Shown: in pieces, positions 1 through 10,890 of the stretch
Layout: each line of letters starts with the position of its first letter
How positions within the stretch are numbered: position 1 is the stretch's first letter
DNA from: Ricinus communis
Taxonomy: Eukaryota; Streptophyta; Magnoliopsida; Malpighiales; Euphorbiaceae
Assembly: GCF_019578655.1 (NCBI RefSeq)
Contig: NC_063257.1
Span: 19,716,001 to 19,780,000 of the forward strand
DNA: 64,000 bases
Reading direction: 5' to 3'
The notes under the pieces: generated by a model
What the model saw: only the letters and a program-made list of their open reading frames with translations
The model's database searches: none
Told to the model about the DNA's origin: nothing
Program-made: the position numbers and the translations under genes

Positions 1-1373
1 CTCACAAATATCATCAAATACTCAATATAATCCAATAGACACAATTAAACCAAGAATTTCTAAAATTAACGGGCCAAAGAAAATTACCGAGACGCCGATC
101 GCCGGCCGACTCGGCCCGGCCACGGAGTCCGATCGACGATCGGAACACACCATCGAACTCACAACGACGCTACCGATGACGATCCCCGCCCGATTTTCCG
201 ATCTGACACCCGATCATCCGGAGAGATTTGCGGACGATCTCGACCGTCGATTCGCAAACGAAACCCGATCGCCACGAAACCGGTGCCAATGCGAAGCTTG
301 AGATGAGGAGAGTCGGGATACATCCTCCGATCATCCATCCTCCGCCGGAGCTCGCCGGAGAAGCCCAAAAACACTACCGCGACCACTTCTCCGAACTCTC
401 CTCCCGGCCACCAAAACCGACGCCGCTACCGCCAAAAGGAAGCTCTCCAAGGGGAGCCGATCGCCACCGAGATCGGCCGAAAGGCCACGGAACGGCCGAA
501 TGACGCCGGAAGCCGCCACACGCCGGCGATTCCGCCGCCTGCCGACGCTGCCAGCTGCCTCCACCGCCACCATCGTGCTTGCCGTTGCCGTGCGCTCCTT
601 CCGACGTTGGCCTCCAGCGTCCGTCCACCATGGACGCCGACGGCTCTCTCTCTCCTCCCTTTCTTCTTCTTCCCCAATTTCTTTCCTTTCAATATCGACA
701 TTAGGCCCCCGAACTTTTCCTTATTGCAATTTGGTCCCTCAACTTTCTTAATTACTTACAATTTCATCCTGCAGAATTCCAATTTAACCCCCAAACTTTC
801 CTTTAGTCTTTCAATTAAGCCCCTAACTATTTAATTTGGGCCAAATCCGAATTATTGAAAATACACAATTACAAAAATACCCCTGACCGACATATTTATT
901 TATGAAAATACCAAACTCACAAATTTCCATTAAAACCCCATAAAAATAAAATTATACTTTTAATCCTTATTCCAAAATAATCCTCCAATTAAATCCTACA
1001 CACAATTAAATTAAATAATCAATTTCCAACTTAAAATTTAATACTACTAATCAATTATAATACCAATTTTCCCAAAATTCTTTTATAAACATCCTTTACA
1101 ATTCTACCATAATTTTCCAATATAAAATTTTGCTTATATAAATATGCATTTGGGAAAAATTTTGAATAACCAAAATATAATCATTTCTCAAATAATTTAC
1201 TTGAATAATTTCTTAAAATTTCAAACTAATTACAGATAGAAAATAACTCATTTATTTGATTAATATTAAATTTTCATTAAATTATTTCAAATTAAACCCA
1301 ATAATAATGAAGCTAAAATTAACTTAAATAAAAACTCATTATTAAATATATAAAAAAAATTCCGGGTGTTACA
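1..1373 (-). mobile_element. Truncated LTR, Tekay/Del-type Ty3/gypsy
   Basis: The right edge reads TCCGGGTGTTACA, the reverse complement of the TGTAACACCC start typical of Tekay/Del LTRs, so the LTR runs on the minus strand and leaves the window at base 1. Its GC-rich part (about 70-640) looks like transcribed leader; the rest is AT-rich with phrases such as 'tttggtccctcaac' common in plant LTRs. Short open frames in the GC-rich part have no recognisable domain. It abuts the LTR of element A, which lacks its outer ~350 bp here, so this element probably inserted into that LTR; the other side and any target duplication are outside the window. Confidence 0.6.
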
Positions 1374-2197
1374 ATAATTGACTCAAACTCAACATCCAAA
1401 TCAAAACTTACCATTAGTCAACTAGGCACGATAGCATTCCATATCAACTCAATGATAGCATGAAGAATAATGAGAATGACTAAACCAACATTAATTATTC
1501 GAGATAGCTACAATTGAATTAATCTTGTTCTTTTATTTTCCTAGAGCTTATCATGCAAGCTATGTAATTCGAAAAGGCCGTAATCACACACACATGGGCC
1601 AGCTCCTTGCTACTTGTGTCAATCGTTCATGACAATTACGAATCATAAACTCAAAGTTTAGCAATAGAAAAATCAATATAAAATTGAGTCGTCAGTTCAA
1701 TCAATATCAAAAATTCATAAACAATAAAAATAAGAAATAAAGAATACTTGAATTAAAAAAGAATTCTGTTAAGCACAAAGCCTCACAAAATCGCATTTAG
1801 AATTTATTAACTCTTGAATCAGAAACTAAAAGCTTAGCCACATATGGTGGAGTAAAAATTCATAAGAGTTGTAGAGAATAGAAGAAGAAAAATAAAAATA
1901 ATCTCAAAGTACTCAGCCGCTCTTTACTTAGTAGAACTAGCCTCCTTATATAGGAAGTCAAACCTAAACCCTAATAAGATAATCCTTATCCAAAAAGAAA
2001 TAAACTTCCTATAGGATCTTAATCCTATAAGGAAGGATAAGATACAGGGTAAAACATGTCTTTAGGCTGAATTCCACTAAATCCTTTATATTTCACCACC
2101 TAGATCAGAATAAACACAATTTTCACAATTAAGCACATTATCCAATCAAAATGTAAGGGAATTAAACACAATAAGTATAGCTATTTATGATCTATCA
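1374..2197 (-). repeat. 3' LTR of element A, truncated
   Basis: Matches 14710-15758 over its length, including the shared inner end TATCA next to the polypurine tract. Relative to the 5' LTR it lacks about 250 bp (corresponding to roughly 15370-15610) and its outer end, which is replaced by the Tekay-type LTR. Confidence 0.8.
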
Positions 2198-2236
2198 AAT
2201 TTCCCCACACTTAATTCATGCTTGTCCTCAAGCATG
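2198..2236 (-). promoter_or_regulatory. Polypurine tract and pre-tract hairpin of element A
   Basis: On the minus strand AAGTGTGGGGAAATT (2198-2212) directly precedes the LTR start TGATAG, as expected for the plus-strand primer of reverse transcription. Just upstream is a perfect 8-bp stem with a 4-nt loop, CATGCTTG-AGGA-CAAGCATG in sense, at 2217-2236. Confidence 0.75.
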
Positions 2237-4364
2237 CCTCAATTCCACATACCAATTCTCCTCTCTACTTCCTTTTCATCTCTTTTAATATCCACAAATA
2301 CCAAATAAGTTAAACATACATCAATGAGTTGAATCATAATGACAATCAAGAGAGTAGCACTCATAGGATAAATTTTGTAAAAAGAACAAGTATCTCACTA
2401 ATTCATCAAAATCAAAGCAAGAAGACTTAACACCCTAACATGGTTTCACTCAATGCTTTCAAAGTGTTTAGGATGCATTTAATCTCAGAATGAAAACATA
2501 GCATGTTATTACCATAAGCTTGCTAATGAATCAAGTTCTCCACCACTACACATGAATTAGATGCAAAAATCAAAGAAATTTCATAAGGGTTGTAATGGGG
2601 CTTAGGAAAGGGTATTGATAAAAGGAAAGATTAAAGTGTTTCACAATCAAGATAAAAAGGTTAGTTACCTACATGATAACTATGCCATATAACCATAAAA
2701 CACACTACAAAAACTTTGAAATTTATTCCCACATCTTATATTAGTACTAAAAACTTTGGAGAAATAACATGTAACAATTCAATTCAATATATTTGATGAA
2801 TACTTCTCCAATTATCCTCTTTCATGAAAGGAATAAGTATCAACTTTTTCTTTTTCTTTTTTTTCCTTTTTTTCAAGATTTTCTTCCCTTGTTTTTCCTC
2901 TTTTTTCTTTCTGTTTCTTTTTATACCATGCAACACTTTCCCTCTTGTCTTGATAAGGGTAGAAAAATAGGGGTAACAAACGAAAGGCCTTGGGCTAAAC
3001 AATATGTGTTAAAAACAGGAAAAGAAAAAGAAGTGGAAAATATGCTCAAAGTGGCTAACTAAAAGGAAAATCAACAAGGTAGGTCTTTTAAGAGTCTAAG
3101 AATTGGTTAATCCTAATTGCTCTTATTATATTAAAGCATCAATCCAAAAATGCGGTCTCAACATGCATTCACAAGCAAGTTCTAGAATAAACATACTAAC
3201 TTTGACAACACTCAACAAAAACAAATAGAGCAAAATATAATGAACTGCTCTTAGGCTCAAAAGCTCACTTGAATGTTTAAATTTGTATCAAGTCTTGTGC
3301 ATTTTTCAATCAATAAACTAATGAGATACCATCAAATAATTTTAAAGAAATACTAATCATACTTATCCTTTTCATGTGTTAAAACTCAAACCAAAAATGT
3401 ATCTCTAACTTACATGGTATTCTAGGTTATCAAAACAAAACTCAAGGTTGCAAAAGAAAAATCAGCACATATGAATTAAAGCATACCTAATTCTAAGCAT
3501 AAAAAAATAATTTTCAAAAAGAAAAGGAAATCATTTAATTATCATTTAATTGACAAATTCTTCCCCACACCTAAACTATACATTATCCTCAATGTATTAA
3601 AAAGAAAATGGCTCACAAAAGAAATGAAAAGAAATATGAAACTCCCCCGATTTCATGAAAGCAACTTGGACTAAGTAGTCTATGGTGATGGTAGGAGAAC
3701 AACTTTCCCTTTACCCAAGCGAGATCGCTTGAATGGAGCATTATCGCCATCGACAGGGATGCCGCAATATGGAAAGAAAAAAATAAAATGTTCTCTCTTC
3801 TTCTTCTTTTTCTTTTTTTTTAACACGGAAATAAAAAAAAATACCACAGTAAAATAAAGTAAAGAAGTCAAAACAAATCAGAAAGTGGTTTGAGATAAGA
3901 CGTGGTCATGGCTTATAAAAAATGAACTTTTGTAAAATAAAGTAAAGAAGTCAAAACAAATCAGAAGATGGTTTGAGATAAGATGTGGTCACAACTTATA
4001 AAAAATGATCTTCTAGAAAATAAAATAAAGAAGTCAAAACAAATCAGAAGGTGGTTTGAGATAAGACGTGGTCACGGCTTATAAAAAACGATCTTCTGGT
4101 AAATAAAGTAAAGACGTCAAAACAAATCAGAAGGTCGTTTGAGACAAGACGTGGTCACGCTTATAAAAAATGATCTTTGGAAAAAATTTGGTTGATGCAT
4201 CTTAGAGAGTCAGCAAAAGGCGTGATCATGCCTTATGGAAATTAGTCTCCGCTAAAAAAATTGACCTTCTTCATTAAAAAAACTAAAAACTAAAAACTAA
4301 AAACTAAAAATAAAATAAACTAAGTGAAATAAAATAAAGAGTATAAATAAAAACAAAGAAAGCA
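2237..4364 (-). other. Long 3' noncoding region of element A
   Basis: No protein is recognisable. It contains a low-complexity purine tract on the sense strand (about 2840-2930) and, at 3560-3597, a second hairpin (sense stem ATACATT/AATGTAT, loop GAGGAT) followed by the polypurine-like AGGTGTGGGGAAG, echoing the real tract at 2198-2212. Elements B and C have counterparts of this layout. Confidence 0.6.
3853..4185. repeat. 83-bp tandem repeat, four copies
   Basis: Four consecutive units start with aaagtaaagaagtcaaaac and contain gtggtttgagataaga, a GTGGTCAYG-like core and cttataaaaaatga. Spacing is 82-84 bp and copies differ at a few positions. They lie in the 3' noncoding region of element A, where plant LTR elements are known to breed tandem repeats. 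Confidence 0.85.
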
Positions 4365-4402
4365 TTTGGGTTGCCTTCCAATGGCGAAATTGTTTAACGT
4401 CA

Positions 4403-4735
4403 TTATGCTTGACGGAATGATGAAACATTCGAGTCATCCAAATAAGTGGGGTGATCCAAAGGAAAACTAATGAGACATGGAGCAATTTCATCCTCATGGA
4501 AGATCTTCAATCTATGATCATTCACTTTGAAAATTTTATCCGAATCCAAGTTTTTAATTTCCACCGCACTACGTGGAAACACATTAGTAACAACAAATGG
4601 ACCGATCCATCTAGAACGAAACTTACCAGTATAAGCTTCCAATTGAGAATTATATAATAGTACTTTTGACCAATCTCACAATCAATTCCTTCTAAATTAG
4701 ATTGTGCATCTAATTCTTGCTCAAATACCAACACT
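4403..4735 (-). pseudogene. Integrase C-terminal remnant of element A
   Basis: The frame contains [18 protein letters not shown] followed by [19 protein letters not shown], the SH3-like C-terminal segment of Athila-type integrase. Catalytic integrase core, RNase H and reverse transcriptase do not precede it: going upstream on the minus strand one reaches protease within about 100 bp (an FEQELD trace near 4730). A large internal deletion is the simplest reading. A GGAAGGCAACCCAA motif, a recurrent marker just after pol in these elements, follows at about 4362-4385. Confidence 0.8.
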
Positions 4736-5300
4736 TTCTTTTGAAAATACTTCCCGCACAATTGGATTAATCACATCAATATGGCAAAGAGAATGTACAT
4801 CATTAGGATATTTCATTGCATCGAAAATATTAAATTGAACAATCTCTCCATCAAACTCTACGGAGAGAGTACCCTTATCTACATTAATCTTTGTCTTAGC
4901 AGTTTTCATGAATGGTCGTCCTAACAAAAATCGAAGCTAATTTTGATGAGGAATTACCATCCAGTTCCAAAATGTAAAAGTCGACAGGAAATATAGCTCA
5001 TTAACTTGCACCAAAACATCTTCAAGAACTCCAAGGGGATGAATATAAGAACGATCAGCTAATTGAATCACTACACCAGCCTCTTGCAAGTTATTTAGTT
5101 TCAACTCTTGATAAATAGAAAATGGCATGACATTAATGGAAGCTCCTAAATCTAACATGGCACGCTCAATTTTCGTATTACCAATAACACAAGGTAATGA
5201 AAACATACTTGGATCCTTGCATTTTTCTGGTTGACTAGTAAACTCACCTAAAGCATTAGCCTCTTGTATCAAGTCTGTTGCAATGTTGGGCACATATCAG
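4736..5300 (-). pseudogene. Aspartic protease remnant of element A
   Basis: Retroviral-type protease that would cut the gag-pol polyprotein. The active-site region reads AMLDLGASINVMP, where the lineage normally has a CDLGAS motif; FSLPCVIGN precedes it and LADRSYIHPLGVLEDVLVQV follows. The second half continues in another frame (LGRPFMKTAKTKINVDKGT...), so there is at least one frameshift near 4930. The first codons overlap a nucleocapsid trace (TDMCPTLQ) in another frame at 5280-5300. It is cut on the gag side by element B and on the pol side by a deletion. Confidence 0.85.
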
Positions 5301-6775
5301 TGGGATGTCCCGCGAAATACACACATCTAAATAGGGTTTTTAAGATTGATTTTATGGACATTTGGATGTGAATTGGTCCCAACACTCACCTTATACATAT
5401 GTTTGTGTGCATTAGGTCCAAAAGAGGTCAAAGGATGAAAAAGGAAAGAATTGGAGCATAATTGGACGTCAAAGCTGCCGAAACGAGCTAAGTACGAGCA
5501 TGAGGAAGCTGAACATGGCCGTGTTGATCTCAACACTGGCCGTGTTCTCAACACGATCACAAGCATTGGTCGTGTTACCAACACGGGAAAAACACTACCG
5601 TGTTGGACATCAAAAGAAGAAGTAGATTTTAGGGAGCACGACAATAGAGAGTAACACGGCCAGAACACCATCCCAGGTTTAGAACACGGCCGAACACTAC
5701 CGTGTTGGAGGCTGCATGTGGGGTATTAATTAAAAGAATGAAAAGAAGAGAAAAGAGGAGGCTAGGGTTAGAACGTCCTAAAACCCTAATTTTTCTCTCC
5801 CTAAGGGTTTTCTGAGCTGAGACCAAGGGAAAAGGAGACTTGGATCAAGGTTTCAATCGAATTTCCTTGAAGGATCAAAGATTAGGCGAGGTTCGTTGAT
5901 TGATTTTCAAATCGAGCAAGAGGAACAAGAATCGATTCAATTGGAGCAGAAGGATTTGGGGATGTTTACTCTCATCCAAGCGTGTAATCGGGTTTTCTCT
6001 ACCTTTGCTTATTGTTGTAATTGAATTCTTGTATATTTTGAGAATGAACATGATTAGCTAGATTGATTTAATCCATTGGGATTTCTTTACTATGTTGGCT
6101 TGATATTATATTGTTGGATTGTTCGAGTTGGTTTTGTATTCTTCTTGTTTTCGTGATTAATAAAATAATGCATTATTCATGAGACGTTGTGAATTGTGAT
6201 GTTTAGATTGCTTTATGAGGTTGAGAAATCCGTTTGGCAATTGGAATTTTGAATAGCAAGAACCGGTTAATAATCGCTAGAGATAAGGATAATTAACTAG
6301 CCGGATTAAGAATTAACAAAGCTTAATAGAGGCGGATTAAAGCTTAATGCTAATTTAAGAATCAATCATTAGGAAGAGATTCCAACTTTAGGTTATTAGG
6401 TTTAGAATTCGGTTATCTCGAGAGAGAAACCGAATCTTGCTAAGAATTCGGCCCACTGCAGCATAATTAGACTCACCGATCCTTTATCTTTTGTTTGGAT
6501 GCCAACTAGTTTAGATTCCCTTTGGGTTTTTCTTCTTGTCTTGATTATTTCATTTATCAATCACTCTTGCATCTCCCTTAGGACTTAGCTTGTAGTTAAT
6601 AGTTAGTTTAGAATTTATTCATCATCCATTTTAGGTTAATATAACAAAGAACAAAGGAGTAACTCTGGGCTTTCGCTTTCCCGAGGAATTACGACCTTGA
6701 TACTCGCCATTAGTGCTAGACTGCATCGATAGGTACACTGCCTTAGATTGTAGCTAGCACGAGTAGCACCCATCA
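5301..6775 (+). repeat. 5' LTR of element B
   Basis: Matches 12259-13721 end to end and finishes with GTAGCACCCATCA. The first ~17 bases differ from the TGATGTGCGTAAAATAC start of the 3' copy, so the left edge is approximate. U3 (about 5490-5720) carries repeated variants of the palindrome AACACGGCCGTGTT. Family members recur at 16751, 50452, 52101 and 62129. Confidence 0.85.
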
Positions 6776-6780
6776 AGTTT

Positions 6781-6799
6781 TCGGCGCCGTTGCTGGGGA
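6781..6799 (+). other. Primer binding site, tRNA-Asp type (element B)
   Basis: TCGGCGCCGTTGCTGGGGA lies 5 bp after the LTR. It matches the complement of the plant tRNA-Asp 3' end (TGGCGCCGTTGCCGGGGA) with two changes. Confidence 0.85.
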
Positions 6800-6960
6800 A
6801 TTGTTTGAAAACTAGAGTGAAATTTGCTATTTGTTAATTTAGCCATTTTTTTTTCTTTCTTATTATTTAATGATTTTTTTTGTTTATTTATTTTATTTTA
6901 TTTGTACATATTTATTTAGTTTAAGTTTATGATTCAGATAGTGAATGATAAGGAGGTTCA

Positions 6961-8190
6961 ATGCTAAACTCAAACTCTTTGTGTGACGCATTGGAAAATA
7001 GGATTAGGAACCAAGAGAGTGCTAAAAATTGGGATACCCGCATCTTTAGAAGTTCGAGTGGAATCGCTTTGCGTGGCTACCGATCAACTCTCCACTCCTA
7101 TCCTTTCATCCTCAAGTTTTTTATGAATTTTGTTGTGGTTTACATTTGAGTAATGATTGTCCATCAGGCGTTGATTTTACTTCTTATTCTTATAACCGTG
7201 AACAGTGGAATTATACGGCAATTGGCCAAGTGAGTCGTATGGAAGCACCTATAATCAAGAGTGGAGTACTCATTCACCCTATGGATGGAGCTTAGATGGC
7301 CCGTAACCACTGTATCTCAAAGAACTACATCAAGAAATTTACTCTTGCACCTTCAACTCAAGATGAAGAGTTAGTGTCAAAGGAGCTGATGATGAGGTTC
7401 ATAACAAGTCTTGAGGAAAGATTCCAACAAACAAAGAGGATACTTGAAGATCAACAAGCCTCGATTAACAACATAGAGCATCAAGTAGGCTTAATCTTCA
7501 AGTTACTAGCTAAGAGCAATTGAGAACTCCATCAAACGTCAATCCGAGGAACATTTGAGCGCCATCACTTCTATGCTCAGTGAGAATTTTTCCGGTTTAT
7601 CTATTATGTTTGACGATGATGCTTATGTGCAGGACGACTCTTTGAACATGGAGATAGAACCAGAAAAGGAAGAGGCAAACATGATCCCTCTGAAAGACTA
7701 CCAATAAGAATACACAGTTGATGATGCTGAGTTGCAGCTAGAGGAATTTTGGTAGATTTTCCACAAGTCCCTTCGATGATGGAAGATGAGCACGAGTTGT
7801 CCAATGAAGAAGTCTTGGAGGAGCTCGAGTTTCTCCTAGCAAGTGAACCAAGCCAAGGATCAAGAAAACCATCAACACTCCCCAAGAAATTGCCTAACCG
7901 TCGATCCTTCCAATTGTTGAAACTCTAGCTTTCAAATTGGAAGAGCCCCTAGAGCATCATGACTACGTGCAAATATATGAGGAGCGAGTTTTGCCCATCA
8001 TAATCGGCAAACTTGCTTGACTATCTGGAAGAGGAAGTTGACGATTATCTCTCTAAGCCGGATATTTGAAGCCATTTGCTCGGAAGAAGGATGGATGGTC
8101 GCCAATCCCCACCGCTTTGCTTTTCACTATGAGTCCAAATAAGAAGACTCATCACATCAAAAGAAGCACTTTGGGAGGCACCCCAAATTC
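6961..8190 (+). pseudogene. Decayed gag/pol-position coding remnant of element B
   Basis: A frame at 6961-7149 opens soon after the leader but shows no domain. At 7296-7523 a 75-residue frame ends with the coiled-coil-like RFQQTKRILEDQQASINNIE then HQVGLIFKLLA, which resembles the gag segment after the capsid domain in Athila elements. Beyond that only short broken frames remain (acidic stretches around 7600-7900). The stretch ends with AAGCACTTTGGGAGGCACCC at 8164, the marker that follows pol in this lineage, so most of gag and all of pol have been lost between. Confidence 0.55.
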
Positions 8191-8349
8191 TATTTTTCAA
8201 TTTGAATACTTTACCCTTGCATTGTGAACTTAGTTGATTAGGTTTTATAGTTAGTTTTGTTAAGTTTTATTTATGCCGAGTGTATGAGTTGAGGATTTAG
8301 TGGTTTTGCAGTGAGAAAGAGTGAGAAAGTGTTGAGAATCGCAACTTTT

Positions 8350-8660
8350 GCATTATTTGGAGATCAACACGGGCGTGTTCAAGACCGTGTTCATTAACAC
8401 GGCCCGTGTTATGATTGAAGAAAATCAAACTAAGATGAACACGCTCACGTGGCTAACACGGGAATTTATGCCCTGCCGTGTCCACAACCCGCTCCCGTGT
8501 CAAAGACCGTGTCCGTAACACGGGCGTGTTCCGAGAAGTGGTAAGTCAAGCATGTTTTTATTCGCTTAACACGGCCCGATATCCACACCGTGTTCATGAA
8601 CACGGCCCATGTTATATAACACGAGCGTGTTCCGACACTTGCCTATATATACCACTTCAT
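8350..8660 (+). promoter_or_regulatory. Internal palindrome array with TATA box in element B
   Basis: At least eight variants of the palindrome ACACGG(G/C)CGTGTT occur between 8366 and 8632, then TATATATA at 8644-8651 and a C/T-rich leader. This is the order seen in the element's own LTR U3. It lies just before the 3' ORF, suggesting a separate promoter for that ORF; this is inference. Confidence 0.5.
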
Positions 8661-8743
8661 TTCAAAAAAATTTTGCTCTCCCCATCTCTTACTCTCTCAC
8701 ATCTTATTTCTCATTTCAAGGCTTTGGATATTGCGCTTGTCAA

Positions 8744-9263
8744 GTAAGTACCTCCAACTTCATTTTTCATTATTTTATTTTGATATTAGTTCGAATTTAT
8801 ATTTTTTTTCCGTTTCAATTTTTTTATTTTTTTTATTTCCTTATTTTATTATTTGATGTATGCATTTACATTCATGTTTGTGTTTAATTTTCTTTATTTT
8901 CTTTAATATAGTTTATATACTTAACTTGCTCATATTTTCCATTTTTCTTTCTACCATTATTTACGATTGTGATTAATTCCTTATTTTTCTCTTTATTATT
9001 ATTGCTCACGCTAAACAATACGCTCTATCATAGATAGTCGAGTCCGTTTGTGTCCGCTTTATATTAGCATGTTGGTTTGCCTTGTGATGGATAATGGCGA
9101 AGTAAACTCCATATGGATGAATTGCAAATTTAATTGGTTAGCATTGGCGTTGTTGTGGATTAAATTTTCTGCAGGACATTGAACAGTTTTAATTTTATCG
9201 AGTTAAATCATTTGGTTTGTTCATTTTATGCCGTTATGCCGCCGTAATTTTGTTGATCCTTAG
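8744..9263 (+). other. Candidate leader intron before the 3' ORF of element B
   Basis: A strong donor (CAA|GTAAGTAC) lies ~95 bp after the internal TATA box and a possible acceptor (GATCCTTAG) ends at 9263, 25 bp before an ATG in good context (CACCATGTCC, 9289). Removing it would leave a short noncoding exon joined to the ORF. Confidence 0.35.
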
Positions 9264-9288
9264 TACTAAAAGTTTCCTTTCGTGCACC

Positions 9289-10890
9289 ATGTCCACCGGA
9301 CGAGGATCGGGAGTTTACAAGAGGAGGCGACCGATGGTTCCTCTTCCTCTCGATCATCAGCTACCGCACCGACTAGTTCAGCTAAATTAGACCACCGCAG
9401 CCATCGATTCCTACTTTTCCAAGGGTAGCCCACCTTTGAGCGTAGATATCAATCGATGAGGCACAAAGATTTGGGAAAAGGGCGTAGGATAGACCGGCCA
9501 AGACCGGAGACCGCTTGACTTGCAACCGCAATCACGATATCTCGAGACACCCCCATTTCAACATTTCTTTGACATTGTTGAACCAACATATAGGGAGTTG
9601 ACCGTGGAGTTTGCCAAAGACTTTCTTTCCTGCAGCCGGGCCATGGACTTCCAACAACCGGATGCGACCGCCTGCACTAGCAAGGCAGACTTTCATGATG
9701 AGTGTATGAGTTTGGGGTACACCGAGGCTTGTGGACCGAGGAGGATGCACCGGAGAGGTTTATAGTCACGATACACACGCTCGTGTGTCATATCCGCAAA
9801 TGTGGGCCGAGATTTCGATGACACCGAGGGTTACAGCGGCCACCAAGGCGCCTAACTTGCCTCGAGGGATCATGCAGACTTGCATGCATTGCCAGGACCA
9901 TCAACGCGGGGAGATAGTGGTGGTGTAGTTACCCAAATGCACTGCTTATACTTTACAACATGCACCAAAGACTAGTCCGCCGACATGGGGTACTTATTGG
10001 CCGGACAGATCAAGGCTTCTACAATAACTCAAAGAAGTTATTTTCCGCTTTGGGACTTACATTACTCGACCGGCTAGGAGCTTAGGAGTTTTGGAGGAAG
10101 CGATACCACATCTGACAGAAATGGGGTGATGGAAACGTTGGGACTTCCCTAGATGGTTAGTATGGGGATGGTGACTCAGAGGTGGTCCGCTAGGACCGTA
10201 GTATAGACTAAGGAATGCTCTCTTGGCAGACTCGGAGAGGAGCGACCGCCCCACAAGCCCATGGTACATGTGGATGTCCCACCTTCTTCCCGATATTCCG
10301 TAGTCTTCCTCCGCACTGCCTACTTCAGCCTCCTTCCGGGTCTTCTTCACCGTTTTAGGAGTCTCCCAATTGAGTTTAGAGAGTTGCGACTTTGAGTGCA
10401 GAGGTTGGCAGAGGAGCGGCAGCAGATTTCATTCGACAAGAGGCTTTCAACAGGACCTTTTACAAAGGTCGTCGAGTTTCAGAGCCGGGATGATGGCTCG
10501 ATTTGAGAGGCGAGGGCTATGCTTCAAGCCCCGATTGAGCAGGGAGGTACGTTAGAGGCCTCTATGGCCAATGACATGTTCGATGATATTTTTGCTACAG
10601 ACTTTGCACCGCCTCGTCCACAGAGTCGGGTTCCAGAGCGAGCCATTTTGACATCCCTCTAGCGGATGATCCAACCGGCCCTCCCTCTCCAACTAAGCAC
10701 CCTTCAACACAAAGAAATTGACGAGCCTCCTATTGACGCTCGCCTCGCCGATCCACCAGCTCCCCGTGATGTGACACTACTTCCGATCCTCGGAGAGCAA
10801 AGAACTCCTCCACCATGCACTCAGCCCATCGCTTCGATATACCTGGCCGATGCACCTCTTTTCACTCCCGAGCCACAATCGTATGATTAG
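9289..10890 (+). pseudogene. Athila ORF1/env-position protein remnant
   Basis: Broken over several frames. Recognisable parts are MRHKDLGKGRRID, then FQHFFDIVEPTYRELTVEFA near 9560, the pattern of the Arabidopsis retrotransposon ORF-1 (Athila) family in which an 'xYxELTxEFL' segment is typical. The C-terminal part is an open frame at 10666-10890 rich in Pro and Leu that ends just before the 3' noncoding region. Its role in the living element is not known; an envelope-like function has been suggested for ORFs at this place in Athila elements. Stops and frame changes show that this copy is dead. Confidence 0.6.

Noticed and set aside
159..834. Several overlapping Arg/Pro/Ser-rich frames in the GC-rich stretch at the window start
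   Set aside because: All six frames are open because of base composition; the stretch is the transcribed part of a Tekay-type LTR.
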